Shown here piece by piece: positions 1 through 7,942 of a stretch of DNA of 19,859 nucleotides. The stretch's first letter is position 1. Each line of letters begins with the position of its first letter. Source of the DNA: Ruminococcaceae bacterium UBA5391 (GTDB taxonomy: Bacteria; Bacillota; Clostridia; Oscillospirales; Acutalibacteraceae); NCBI GenBank assembly GCA_002410755.1, contig DHOL01000072.1:1-19859 (forward strand). Direction: 5' to 3'. The position numbers and the translations under genes were made by a program. Below the pieces are notes generated by a model, which was not told the DNA's origin, searched no databases, and saw only the letters and a program-made list of their open reading frames with translations.

Positions 1-65
1 GGGCCGGCCTTTGTGCTCTTTCCGCGGAAGCTTTTCACCTGCTGTTTCCTCTCTTTAACGGACAT
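1..65 (-). CDS. 5' end of an unidentified gene running off the left edge
   Basis: An open minus-strand frame begins with ATG at 65 and reads MSVKERKQQVKSFRGKSTK up to the window edge, strongly basic. An in-frame GTG at 38 has the better Shine-Dalgarno (GAGAGG about 9 nt upstream), so it may be the true start. A good promoter lies just upstream at 114-142, which supports a real gene here. About 20 residues are too few to recognise a family, and no function is proposed. Confidence 0.4.
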   Translation of the reverse strand, partial: MSVKERKQQVKSFRGKSTKAG

Positions 66-113
66 CCGCACTTTTTTGCCCTTCTGCGCTTTTTCATATT
101 GAATTACTGACTC

Positions 114-142
114 AGTATAAACCGCACATGCAAAAAAGTCAA
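114..142 (-). promoter_or_regulatory. sigma-A promoter for the gene at the left edge
   Basis: Read on the minus strand, TTGACT (137-142), a 17-nt spacer and TATACT (114-119) match the vegetative consensus at 5/6 and 5/6 with optimal spacing. Predicted transcription starts near 107, giving a leader of about 40 nt before the ATG at 65. The promoter lies after the stop of the penicillin-binding protein gene. I see no convincing terminator between that stop and this promoter, so readthrough from the long upstream operon is possible. Confidence 0.7.
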
Positions 143-167
143 TCACTGTGCACTACAAAAGCGCGTT

Positions 168-1778
168 TCAGCTCACATAGCCGTAAAGGCCGTCGGCTAT
201 CTCCCGGAAAACTGGGCCGCAGGTTGTCCCTCCAGTGTCGCCGCCCTCTGAGAATACTGTGATGACAAATTTTGGATTCTCATAGGGATAAAGCCCTGCA
301 AACCATGATTCATTCAGTTCTTTCCCATTGATGAAGCGTCCGGTCTGCGCCGTGGCTGTCTTGGCGCCGGCTGTGCCATAATGCGGCTTTCCCTTTTTGC
401 TTGTGCCGGAATTGATTGACTCTTTCATAAAGCTCCGCAGAAGAGCCGCCGTCTTGTCCGACATGGCACGTTCGCCGGAAGGGGTTGTGGTGCGTTCCAC
501 ATAGGTTTTCTGCGCATTCACACGGCCAGAGACCAGCGACGGAGCCGTAAATACGCCGCCCGAAGCAATAGTATTTACCATAGCTGCAATCTGAAGCGGT
601 GTTGCCGTAAGGTCGCCCTGCCCAAAGGAAAAATTAGCAAGTGCCCGCGGCACGCTGAGGTTTGCAAGGGACGGAAGCGTGCCTGTGGCCGATTCCATTC
701 CCGGCGCAAGGGAAAAGGAACGGCCAAAGCCAAGCTTTTTTGCCATTTGGAGAAAATTGGCCGGTGGAACTTTTTGCATGAGGTGTACAAAATAGGTATT
801 ACAGGATTCTGCAACGGCCTTTTTCATGTCCTCCGTACCATGCACTTCCGAACCGTAGCAGTGAAAAGCCTGTCCATCCACCGAAATGGAGCCAGTGCAG
901 CAGTAAGTCTCTGAAGGGGAAATCCCATTCTCCAGCGCAGCCGCAGCCGCAGCAAGCTTAAATACCGAGCCGACGCTGTACGCCGAAGTCGCACGGTTCA
1001 GGAGAGGAGAACCGGCAGACTTGAGCACAGAGGAAACGTCGTCCTGCGGGAAAGTCGGCAGGCTTGCCATGGCAAGGATTTTCCCCGTAGGGACTTCCAG
1101 CACAACAACAGCTCCCTTTTTCAGGTACTTAGCGGCGGAACGTTCAGCAAGACGCTGAATCGAGCGGTCAAGTGTAAGGACAACACCGCTCTGGCTTTCT
1201 TTGGTAGTGTCGGTATCTGTCCCTTTCCCCGCTGTCAGGACATGGCCAAGTGCATCAACCTGGTAAGAAACTGTGACTTTCCCTCCAGCGGAAAGCGAAG
1301 CGTTAAATGCTTTCTCCACGCCGGAAGCACCCTGGCCGGAGCCATCGAGAAAGCCAATCACATGCTCGGCAAGGCGGCTCCCGTCATACCGGCTTTTTAC
1401 GGGAAAGACACTGATTCCCGGCACCAACATATTTTTTGGAAGTCTCAGTGTAAATGGCCTGCCGTCTTTCATAATTTTGAGGACAGCACTCATTCTGTCG
1501 GTTGGGAGGATGCTTTTAAGGGCATTCGCAGTCTGTAGAGTCGGCACAATGGCTGCCGAATATTCCGTTACACCATTCCCTGTCAGTGGATCAAGGTTCC
1601 GGTCGTAAATAGTCCCGCGCAGGGAAACGGGGGTAACCGTATCAGTCTGCTGATTTTCGGCTGCTGCGGCAAGCGTACCGCCCCGTGAAATATGGTAAAG
1701 GACCATCGCAATGGCAAAAAGTAGGATTAGAAAGCTGAAAAAAAGGAAAGAGACGCGTTTTGATGCACGTTTTGGCAT
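168..1778 (-). CDS. class B penicillin-binding protein (transpeptidase, PBP2/SpoVD-like)
   Basis: This is a peptidoglycan D,D-transpeptidase of 536 residues, anchored by one N-terminal membrane segment (about residues 9-31) with the catalytic domain outside. A PBP dimerisation-type region follows (RGTIYDRN near 54-61). The transpeptidase domain shows the active-site SVFK (S271, K274), SCN (325-327) and a third box reading KTATAQTG (473-480). The third box departs from the usual KTG because Gly is replaced by Ala. The start is ATG at 1778 with GGAGGG 7 nt upstream, and that site lies inside the hairpin at 1780-1824. It is the last gene of the thyX-to-pbp operon, next to mltG and a U32 peptidase as in the Bacillus yrr region. 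It could serve elongation, septation or sporulation; the sequence does not decide. Confidence 0.9.
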   Translation of the reverse strand: MPKRASKRVSFLFFSFLILLFAIAMVLYHISRGGTLAAAAENQQTDTVTPVSLRGTIYDRNLDPLTGNGVTEYSAAIVPTLQTANALKSILPTDRMSAVLKIMKDGRPFTLRLPKNMLVPGISVFPVKSRYDGSRLAEHVIGFLDGSGQGASGVEKAFNASLSAGGKVTVSYQVDALGHVLTAGKGTDTDTTKESQSGVVLTLDRSIQRLAERSAAKYLKKGAVVVLEVPTGKILAMASLPTFPQDDVSSVLKSAGSPLLNRATSAYSVGSVFKLAAAAAALENGISPSETYCCTGSISVDGQAFHCYGSEVHGTEDMKKAVAESCNTYFVHLMQKVPPANFLQMAKKLGFGRSFSLAPGMESATGTLPSLANLSVPRALANFSFGQGDLTATPLQIAAMVNTIASGGVFTAPSLVSGRVNAQKTYVERTTTPSGERAMSDKTAALLRSFMKESINSGTSKKGKPHYGTAGAKTATAQTGRFINGKELNESWFAGLYPYENPKFVITVFSEGGDTGGTTCGPVFREIADGLYGYVS

Positions 1779-1779
1779 G

Positions 1780-1824
1780 AAAAATCCCTCCGTCAGGATA
1801 TCTTTTCCTGACAGAGGGATTTTT
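1780..1824 (-). terminator. terminator-like hairpin containing the PBP gene's ribosome binding site
   Basis: Bases 1780-1797 pair with 1807-1824 (about 18 bp, one mismatch at 1791/1813) around a loop of about 9 nt. On the minus strand the 3' arm ends in a run of T immediately before the PBP start codon, like an intrinsic terminator. The 5' arm overlaps the stop codon of the U32 gene (1823-1825). The 3' arm holds GGAGGG, the only good Shine-Dalgarno for the PBP. When folded it should both stop transcription and hide that site. The arms are near-symmetric, so it could also act on the plus strand. Confidence 0.75.
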
Positions 1825-3073
1825 AACCGTCCGGCCGGATTTGCTTCCGCAGAATAGCATGTTCTGCAACGGGACGATCCACAGGGGCCAGCACCGTCAT
1901 TTCCGCATGGTTGGCTGTTTCCAGCGGGCAGCCGCTTTCGTCATAAATTTCGCTAAGTGTAAGGTCATAGGGTTCTGCACCCGGTTCCAAAACAGAGACG
2001 GTGTCACCGCGGAAAAAGCGGTTCCGCTGCGACAGCACCGCCTCGTTGCCGTGCATTCCCGTACAGACTGCGATTTCCTCCCACCCGCGTACATAGCCGC
2101 CGTTTTCGTAAACCTCACCGGGTGTCCATCCATAATAAAAGCCTGTGCTGTATTCGCGGTGACTGATTTTGTTCAGTTCTTCCGGAATCCATGCAGGAAG
2201 CGGCGCATTCGGCATTTTTGCAAAGCTGTCAATCGCGTGGCGATAGGCATTTGCCGTAACGGCCGCATAATAGGCAGATTTTGCACGGCCTTCAATTTTA
2301 AGGCTTGTCACACCCGCACGCACAAGCTCTGGGATATGGCGGACCATACAGAGGTCACGGGAATTCATCAGATAAGTTCCCTTTTCAGTCTCCTCTACCG
2401 GGAAATAACATCCGGGACGGGTTTCCTCCATCACTGCATAGCTCCAGCGGCAGGGCTGCGCGCAGTCGCCCCGGTTTGCATTGCGTCCGGTAAAATATTC
2501 CGAAAGCAGGCACCTTCCGGAAAACGACATGCACATTGAGCCGTGGACGAACGTTTCGAGTTCCAGGTCTTTTGGCACCCTTGCCCTGATTCCTGCGATC
2601 TCTTCTAGCGGCAGTTCACGTGCAAGCACAATGCGCTTTGCACCAAGATTGTAAAGCATTTTTGCAGCCGCCCAATTTGTGACCCCCGCCTGAGTGGAAA
2701 TATGGATTTCCATTCCGGGTGCATACTCCCTGATAAAATCCAGCACGGCAAAATCCGTCACAATCACCGCATCTACACCGGCATTCTGGGCCATCCGCAG
2801 GAAACCGGGCAGCTTTTCACAGTCTGCATTGTTCATGAGGTTGTTGCAGGCAAGGTAAACCCGTACGCCGGCACAGTGGGCATACTCTACTGCGGAAGCC
2901 AGTTCATCCGGACCGAAATTCGGCGAGCCTGAGCGCATCCCGAATTCTTTCCCCGCAAGATAGACCGCATCTGCACCAAAGTGCACTGCTGCTTCCAGCC
3001 GCTCACGGCTGCCTGCCGGGCAGAGGAGTTCCGGCAGACCGGAAGAAACGCTCCACCTCATCGGCTGGCTCAT
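1823..3073 (-). CDS. U32 family peptidase (TrhP/YrrO-like tRNA hydroxylation protein)
   Basis: The protein has 416 residues. The N-terminus ELLCPAGSRERLEAAVHFGADAVY and the following segments fit the TIM-barrel part of family U32. The family signature is clear at about 173-191 (E173, GSMC with C181, GRC with C188, then S191). Further cysteines C204 and C208 complete a set suited to an iron-sulfur cluster. U32 members next to mltG in Firmicutes (YrrN/YrrO, renamed TrhP) are known to be needed for prephenate-dependent 5-hydroxyuridine formation at tRNA position 34, so that role is more likely than proteolysis, by family inference. The ATG at 3073 overlaps the mltG stop (ATGA), which suggests translational coupling. 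Only one U32 gene is present here, where Bacillus has two. Confidence 0.88.
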   Translation of the reverse strand: MSQPMRWSVSSGLPELLCPAGSRERLEAAVHFGADAVYLAGKEFGMRSGSPNFGPDELASAVEYAHCAGVRVYLACNNLMNNADCEKLPGFLRMAQNAGVDAVIVTDFAVLDFIREYAPGMEIHISTQAGVTNWAAAKMLYNLGAKRIVLARELPLEEIAGIRARVPKDLELETFVHGSMCMSFSGRCLLSEYFTGRNANRGDCAQPCRWSYAVMEETRPGCYFPVEETEKGTYLMNSRDLCMVRHIPELVRAGVTSLKIEGRAKSAYYAAVTANAYRHAIDSFAKMPNAPLPAWIPEELNKISHREYSTGFYYGWTPGEVYENGGYVRGWEEIAVCTGMHGNEAVLSQRNRFFRGDTVSVLEPGAEPYDLTLSEIYDESGCPLETANHAEMTVLAPVDRPVAEHAILRKQIRPDG

Positions 3074-4356
3074 TTCAAACCAGCTTTCTTCAGGTTTGCT
3101 TCGTGCCCGGAAAGCGTCTTTGCATAGTAGGCATTGCCTTTTGCATCATGGCAGAAATAATAGTAGTTCGTGCTGTTCGGGTTGAGGGCCGCATTAATCG
3201 CGTCTAGGCCAGGATTGCAGACAGCACCTGCAGGAAGCCCCGTGATTGTATAGGTATCATACTTGCTTTTGTAAGTGCTCCGGATATTGGCGGGGACCTG
3301 TGCACGTTTCCGGTACGGATACAGTGTCGTCGGATCAGAATTGAGGTGATTCAGGGCTGCATCCTTACTGTTCAGGCGGTTATGAAAAACAGACGAAACA
3401 TTATACATATCTGTCTTGTTGGCCGCCTCTGACTGAATCATGGAGGCAAGCGTAATCATCTGGTCAACCGTCATTTTTTCTTCCTTAGCCTTATCGCGGA
3501 TTTGCTTGGTGAGTTTCTTGTTGCAGTTGCTGACCAGTTTTTCCACGACATCCACCGTATCTTCATTCTTGAAGAACTCATAAGTGTCCGGGAAAAGGTA
3601 ACCTTCCAACTTATAGTAGCGGGATGAAACGTTGGGGATGGCGGCAATCAGGTCATAGTTGTCGTCAAGCTTGTTTGTATTGAAAGCCTTTAAAGCGTCC
3701 GCCGAAGAACACACGCCGTTTTTCTCCAGGCTTGCGGCGATTTCCGGTGCATTCATACCTTCGGTAAAAGTGATTTTTACTGTATCTACCCTCTTTGCAG
3801 AGGACTGTATGGAGTTGATAAGTGCCTCATAGTCGAGGCCCGTCGTAATCTTGTAGCTGCCACCACCATAGGTTGCGGGGGCTTTTGTCAGCTTGCTGTA
3901 AAGGCGGAATGCATCAACGTTCCTTATTGCTCCAACAGAATAAAGAATTTGCGAAACCTCGCCTGAAGTCGCATTTTTGGGAATTTCAACCGTAACATTC
4001 ACAGACTGCCTGCCAACGGCAAGCATATCATTGACATCAGCGACAACATATTTTGCGGCAAGAACTGAAAACAGCAAAAAAATGCAAAACCACACTCCAC
4101 GGAAAAGCCGCCTGTTTTTTCTTGCCTTCTCTTTATTGCGTAGGGTATGCGCAAGCTTTGCCCGGTTGAGCGCAGCCTCCTCTGAATTAATCTCCTTTTT
4201 CTGGGCTTCTTTCGGATCGCTGTAGCTGCTGATGACTGTTTCTTTTCCTTCCTCCGGCTGGCTGTCTCCAGCAGCATCATCATGGATGTTCACCTGAAAA
4301 TTCTCCACCTTGTGCCGGCGTCTCTCATCGAATTCCTCATCATGTTTATTGTTCAT
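3070..4356 (-). CDS. mltG: endolytic transglycosylase MltG (YceG-like)
   Basis: Membrane-bound lytic transglycosylase that cuts nascent glycan strands and sets their length. From ATG 4356 it has 428 residues: a charged cytoplasmic tail (1-85), one membrane segment (about 86-107), a LysM-like small subdomain, then the YceG domain. Visible signatures are LEGYLFPDTYEF (250-261), ASMIQSEA (304-311) with the conserved catalytic Glu at 310, SVFHNRL (322-328) and SDPTTLY (340-346). An upstream in-frame start at 4443 would overlap the preceding gene; 4356 was chosen because AGGAG lies 8 nt before it and the gap to the cyclo-ligase gene is then 17 nt. Its neighbours, a U32 peptidase and a PBP, repeat the Firmicute order around yrrL. 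The long acidic/basic cytoplasmic tail is typical of Gram-positive members. Confidence 0.93.
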   Translation of the reverse strand: MNNKHDEEFDERRRHKVENFQVNIHDDAAGDSQPEEGKETVISSYSDPKEAQKKEINSEEAALNRAKLAHTLRNKEKARKNRRLFRGVWFCIFLLFSVLAAKYVVADVNDMLAVGRQSVNVTVEIPKNATSGEVSQILYSVGAIRNVDAFRLYSKLTKAPATYGGGSYKITTGLDYEALINSIQSSAKRVDTVKITFTEGMNAPEIAASLEKNGVCSSADALKAFNTNKLDDNYDLIAAIPNVSSRYYKLEGYLFPDTYEFFKNEDTVDVVEKLVSNCNKKLTKQIRDKAKEEKMTVDQMITLASMIQSEAANKTDMYNVSSVFHNRLNSKDAALNHLNSDPTTLYPYRKRAQVPANIRSTYKSKYDTYTITGLPAGAVCNPGLDAINAALNPNSTNYYYFCHDAKGNAYYAKTLSGHEANLKKAGLK

Positions 4357-4373
4357 AAAACATTCTCCTGTAT

Positions 4374-4973
4374 CTAGCGGCCGGGCAGGCCGCCGGAAAT
4401 CCTTCGGATATACCGTTCCGTTACAAGGGCATCCACCCTGCAATCAAACCGACCGCGCGGAAGAGTCTTCCGGATGCAGCCGGTGTAACATAGCCCAACT
4501 GCAAAGCCGCAGAAATCCGCAAGGAAATGGTCATAGTAACCTTTTCCATACCCCAGGCGGAAACCTTCGGTGTCAAAGCTAAAACCTGGCACTGCGCAGA
4601 ATGTCCGCCCGGAAGCATTGACGGCCGGGCATTTCTCCGGATCCGGTTCCAGTACGCCAAAAGCGCCTGGCAGGAGGTCGCTGCACGAAGCGATCCGCCG
4701 GAATTCCATCTCCCGCGTCCCGGGGAGACAGCGTGGCACTGCAACGCACTTGCCCAAATCAAGCGCTGCCGTAATCAGCCCAAAGGTACTTACCTCCAAC
4801 GGCTTGCTGACATAAGTGCAGACAAGGTCAGCCCGGGAAAACTCCCAAAGCGTAACGGCTCTCTTTGTTATCTGCGCATCATACTCCACTTTCTGTCCCT
4901 GCGTCATTTGGACACGGAAATCCCGGCAATACTGCCGGATTTCCTGCTTCAGCCCGCGGATGTCCTGATACAT
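4374..4973 (-). CDS. 5-formyltetrahydrofolate cyclo-ligase
   Basis: This enzyme (YgfA/Fau, YqgN or MTHFS in other species) uses ATP to convert 5-formyl-THF to 5,10-methenyl-THF, clearing a dead-end inhibitory folate. It has 199 residues, the normal size. The ATP/folate signature is at about 137-148 (G-F-R-L-G-Y-G-K-G-Y-Y-D). The basic N-terminal helix with KQEIRQYCRDFR is also typical. Its ATG overlaps the end of the DJ-1 gene by 25 nt, and the ribosome site is weak (AGAAAGAG), so it probably depends on coupling. Its place in an operon headed by thyX is sensible because ThyX consumes methylene-THF. Confidence 0.92.
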   Translation of the reverse strand: MYQDIRGLKQEIRQYCRDFRVQMTQGQKVEYDAQITKRAVTLWEFSRADLVCTYVSKPLEVSTFGLITAALDLGKCVAVPRCLPGTREMEFRRIASCSDLLPGAFGVLEPDPEKCPAVNASGRTFCAVPGFSFDTEGFRLGYGKGYYDHFLADFCGFAVGLCYTGCIRKTLPRGRFDCRVDALVTERYIRRISGGLPGR

Positions 4974-5500
4974 TGCATGCTCTTTCTGATTTTCTGTGAT
5001 TTTTCAGGGCCATAAAGTATCTCTGCTAATTTTAGCGCAAATTCAATGGAAACACCCGGCCCGCGTCCCGTTATAATTTTGCCGCTGACACAAACAGGGT
5101 CATGCAGGATGTGCGAGGCGCCCAGCTCGGATTCATAGCCGGGATAGCAAACGGCGCTGTGCCCCGTAAGGAGGCCCATATGGCCGAGAACGGATGGTGC
5201 CGCGCAGATGGCAGCAATATATTTCCCCTTTTCTGCGCAGTAGGCAAGCATATTGCGGAGTACCTGCGATTTTTCATGATTCTTTGTTCCTGGCCCGCCG
5301 GGAAGGACGACCATTTCAGCATCTTTTGCAGAAACATCCGCTTCCGCAAGGTCAGCTTCTATTTTTACACCGTGCGCGCTTACAACTGTACGGCTTCCTT
5401 CCCCTACTGTGGCAACCTCAGCCCCGGCACGACGGAGAACGTCCACTGGAGCCATTGCTTCAATCTCTTCAAAGCCTTCCTGCAAAAACACATAAATCAT
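4949..5500 (-). CDS. DJ-1/PfpI family protein (YajL/ThiJ-like)
   Basis: From ATG 5500 it has 183 residues, matching DJ-1 in length. The nucleophile elbow is AICAAPS with Cys99 (equivalent to DJ-1 Cys106). The conserved acidic partner is E14 in EGFEEIEA (equivalent to Glu18), and the VVLPGGPG segment (64-71) is present. Family members are reported as glyoxalases/deglycases or redox-protective proteins; the substrate here is unknown. The frame is open up to 5668, but 5500 has GGGAGG 10 nt upstream and is where homology begins. It lies 47 nt after the GNAT gene and overlaps the cyclo-ligase gene. Confidence 0.88.
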   Translation of the reverse strand: MIYVFLQEGFEEIEAMAPVDVLRRAGAEVATVGEGSRTVVSAHGVKIEADLAEADVSAKDAEMVVLPGGPGTKNHEKSQVLRNMLAYCAEKGKYIAAICAAPSVLGHMGLLTGHSAVCYPGYESELGASHILHDPVCVSGKIITGRGPGVSIEFALKLAEILYGPEKSQKIRKSMQCIRTSAG

Positions 5501-5547
5501 TTTGATAAAACCTCCCAATTTCAAAGCAGTGCAGCCCACACCGGAAA

Positions 5548-6417
5548 TCAATCCATACCAAGACCCAGATAGGGATGATATGGTTTCACATCCCCTGTTG
5601 CCCGACCGCCAAGGCCCTTTAGCATCCCAAACCGTTCCACTGTCCCTTTTCCCGGGAAAAAACTGCATCCAATGGGGAAACGGAAGCAGTAGTGTTCCGC
5701 CGGTGCTTCTTTCAGGACCGCGGCTGCAAGGGATGGAAAAGCATGTTGGTCTGCTGCGGCTTCCAATACGTCACACTGTGTTTTTCCCCTGCGGCAAAGT
5801 GCATAGGAAAGCCCTTCGGCGCAAACGAACTGATCACCATAAACGAGGCTCATGGAAACAGCTCCGCAGAACATCCGGTCATTCCAGAGAAGAGAACCGG
5901 AGTTCCCCGCAAGCAGCTTTGTCCGGCAGCGGTTCCACCCGGCCCAGTCCGGCTGGCAGCCGTTGGGTGGAGAATCCAGGCTGGCAGTCTTGCTGAGTTC
6001 TGCTGCGGAAAGCTTTACCCTGCGGACTTGAAAGAAGTCCTCATATCCTGCCGCAGCATAAAAGCGGTAGAGCCCTTCGTCAGCAGGAAGAACCGCAGAA
6101 TAACAGTCCCCCCGCCGCTCCCCTTCTTCCGCCGCACGCTTCAGCAGAGATGACATCAGCCCGCGGGAACGAAATCCCGGCATAGTTGCGGCAGCAAAGA
6201 TATAATGAGCCGGAACGGTTTTCCCATCCGAAAGGATTTTTGCAGGCAGCAGATAAACAGCCGATACTACTCGCTCTTTTGCCGTTGTGACCAGGCAGTC
6301 ACGGGGAGAAAAAAGGTGGCTGAGAAAAAAATCCGGAAAGCCTTTCGGATCGCCGAAGCACTGCTGCCAAAGCAGGGAAAGCTCCTGCCGCATCTCCCAG
6401 CGTGCAAATCCGGTCAT
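5548..6417 (-). CDS. GNAT family N-acetyltransferase
   Basis: The protein has 289 residues. The N-terminal half has a GNAT fold: IFAAATMPGFRSRGLM (about 73-87) supplies the acetyl-CoA pyrophosphate-binding loop R-S-R-G-L-M, and LYRFYAAAGYED (116-127) is the usual late motif. The C-terminal half (about 140-289) is longer than a minimal GNAT and may be a second degenerate domain, as in Eis-like proteins. The ATG at 6417 overlaps the tmk stop (ATGA); the upstream extension to 6516 would lie inside tmk and was rejected. The acetyl acceptor cannot be predicted. Confidence 0.8.
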   Translation of the reverse strand: MTGFARWEMRQELSLLWQQCFGDPKGFPDFFLSHLFSPRDCLVTTAKERVVSAVYLLPAKILSDGKTVPAHYIFAAATMPGFRSRGLMSSLLKRAAEEGERRGDCYSAVLPADEGLYRFYAAAGYEDFFQVRRVKLSAAELSKTASLDSPPNGCQPDWAGWNRCRTKLLAGNSGSLLWNDRMFCGAVSMSLVYGDQFVCAEGLSYALCRRGKTQCDVLEAAADQHAFPSLAAAVLKEAPAEHYCFRFPIGCSFFPGKGTVERFGMLKGLGGRATGDVKPYHPYLGLGMD

Positions 6418-7103
6418 TGTTCCGTCTCCGGTGGGATGCCAAGCGCCGGCAGGACAACGCCACGCAGCTCCGCCGAAATTTTTTCTATTGGCTTTGGCGC
6501 ACCGCACTCCGCACACGCAATAATACGCCAGCCAAGGCGTTCCGCCGCATAAAGTGCTGCTTTACGGCATTTGCCAAGAAAAACGCAGTCACGTTCGTGG
6601 ATGTCTTTTTCTTTACCGTTTCTTCGGTACCGCTCATCCAACAGCTTCTGTGAGATTTCCAGCGGCATATCAAGAAAGATTGTCAGGTCGGGCCGCGGCA
6701 AACCAAGCTTTGCATACTCGAAATCCTGGAGCCATAAAAGGAAGCTGTCCCATTCCTGTTCCGGCAGCTTTGGCAGCTGATAAACCATATTGGAAGTCGT
6801 ATAGCGGTCTGCAAGGATCAGGGCACCATTTTCATAATCCGCCCGCCAGGACTTAAGATAACTTGCACAGCGGTCTACAGCATAAAATGACGATGCAGCA
6901 TATGCGTTCACATCACCCGGCTTGTCCCCAAATTCGCCGTTGAGGTACATTTTAACTGCCGCACTGGACGGTTCGCCATAATCCGGAAAAGAAACCCGCC
7001 GCAGATGGACTTTCCGGCTGAGGAGACCTTTTTCCAGAATTGCAGTCTGCGTTGCCTTGCCGCTCCCATCGAGGCCTTCCACTGCAAAAAGTTTCCCCTT
7101 CAT
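6414..7103 (-). CDS. tmk: thymidylate kinase (dTMP kinase)
   Basis: This enzyme phosphorylates dTMP to dTDP, the step after ThyX, whose gene it follows with an ATGA overlap. It has 229 residues. The P-loop is GLDGSGKAT (10-18), the DRY motif is ADRYTTSNMVYQ (about 118-129), and a basic lid region DERYRRNGK lies near 155-163. The P-loop residue after Lys16 is Ala17, where most P-loop kinases have Ser or Thr; Thr18 follows. It could belong to a dTMP-kinase-like subfamily, but the pairing with thyX favours a true dTMP kinase. Two genes in this operon (thyX and tmk) then cover dUMP to dTDP. Confidence 0.88.
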   Translation of the reverse strand: MKGKLFAVEGLDGSGKATQTAILEKGLLSRKVHLRRVSFPDYGEPSSAAVKMYLNGEFGDKPGDVNAYAASSFYAVDRCASYLKSWRADYENGALILADRYTTSNMVYQLPKLPEQEWDSFLLWLQDFEYAKLGLPRPDLTIFLDMPLEISQKLLDERYRRNGKEKDIHERDCVFLGKCRKAALYAAERLGWRIIACAECGAPKPIEKISAELRGVVLPALGIPPETEQ

Positions 7104-7873
7104 TTTCCCGCCCCCATCGACTGGTAAAATTCACGGACTTCGGTGGCATGTCCACAGGACATACCGCCTTCCGGGCAGGCACCGCGCACGCACGCCGGAC
7201 CTGCATCTGCAAAAATATCCGGTGCGACCGGCTTGACAAGTGCAAGCATCCGATCCGCAACGTCCCGGATTTCCCACTGGGCACGGCGGCAGCAGCGCAG
7301 TGAGAAAAGGTGGAGCAACTCCCGTGCATTGAAGGTACAGATCATCTTTGTCTCACAGGCATTCGGAAGGACAAACCGTGCATCCTCATTAGACATCTTG
7401 ACGGCAGCACGGGAAGCCTCTTTTTCGTTTTTGCCGGAGGCCATCAATTCACGCTTATGCTTTTCGGTCAGGAGGGCAGAAAGATGCTCGTAGTGCCTGC
7501 GGTCTTCCTCCATGGCAGCAAGAAATTCCGCTTTTGCTTCCGGGATTTTCTCAATTTCCGGGGGAATCACATATTGAAAATCCGCTTCATTCACATAGCG
7601 CTGGCTCTTGACACTGTAGGAAGCAATGCGGTGCCGTGTTATCTGGGCAAGGAACGAACGGGAAACGCCTTCCATACCGAAAGTGAATGAAACATGCTCA
7701 ATTACGCTGTCATGGCCCATCTCGGCAAGCCTGTGCACAAACGAGGCAGTCTTTTCCTCCGTCAGCCCTTCCGCAATCTCATCAATTCCGGCGGAGGAAT
7801 AGCAGAGCTTTGCAGCAGATGCAACAAGCTTTTCCGGAACTGGCGTATGGGAAATCAAGGTTACTTTTGGCAT
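7100..7873 (-). CDS. thyX: FAD-dependent thymidylate synthase ThyX
   Basis: ThyX makes dTMP from dUMP with methylene-THF as carbon donor and reduced FAD as hydride source, so it leaves THF rather than dihydrofolate. It has 257 residues. The diagnostic ThyX motif RHRxxSxxxxSxR is complete at 80-92 (R80, H81, R82, S85, S90, R92). The start ATG 7873 has AAGGA about 8 nt upstream. It is the first gene of the operon, behind the promoter at 7915-7942. The C-terminal tail RGACPEGGMSCGHA carries two Cys and a His, perhaps metal-binding; that is only a guess. Confidence 0.95.
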   Translation of the reverse strand: MPKVTLISHTPVPEKLVASAAKLCYSSAGIDEIAEGLTEEKTASFVHRLAEMGHDSVIEHVSFTFGMEGVSRSFLAQITRHRIASYSVKSQRYVNEADFQYVIPPEIEKIPEAKAEFLAAMEEDRRHYEHLSALLTEKHKRELMASGKNEKEASRAAVKMSNEDARFVLPNACETKMICTFNARELLHLFSLRCCRRAQWEIRDVADRMLALVKPVAPDIFADAGPACVRGACPEGGMSCGHATEVREFYQSMGAGK

Positions 7874-7914
7874 TGGACTATCCTTCTTCCTCTATGTTCC
7901 ATATATATCAATTA

Positions 7915-7942
7915 ATTATAGCAGAACGGTGGAATTTTTCAA
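7915..7942 (-). promoter_or_regulatory. thyX: sigma-A promoter of the thyX operon
   Basis: On the minus strand TTGAAA (7937-7942), a 16-nt spacer and a perfect TATAAT (7915-7920) point into thyX. The predicted start near 7908 gives a leader of about 35 nt ending in the AAGGA ribosome site. No operator-like repeat is obvious around it. Confidence 0.75.

Noticed and set aside
1841..2539. 232-codon plus-strand open frame opposite the U32 gene
   Set aside because: Shadow of a gene with clear family signatures; no initiation signal and no recognisable domain.
4357..4443. Longer N-terminus for MltG from ATG 4443
   Set aside because: It overlaps the cyclo-ligase gene; the AGGAG site and clean spacing support ATG 4356.
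5501..5668. Longer N-terminus for the DJ-1 protein
   Set aside because: The added residues look non-coding and overlap the GNAT gene; family similarity starts at the ATG at 5500, which has GGGAGG upstream.
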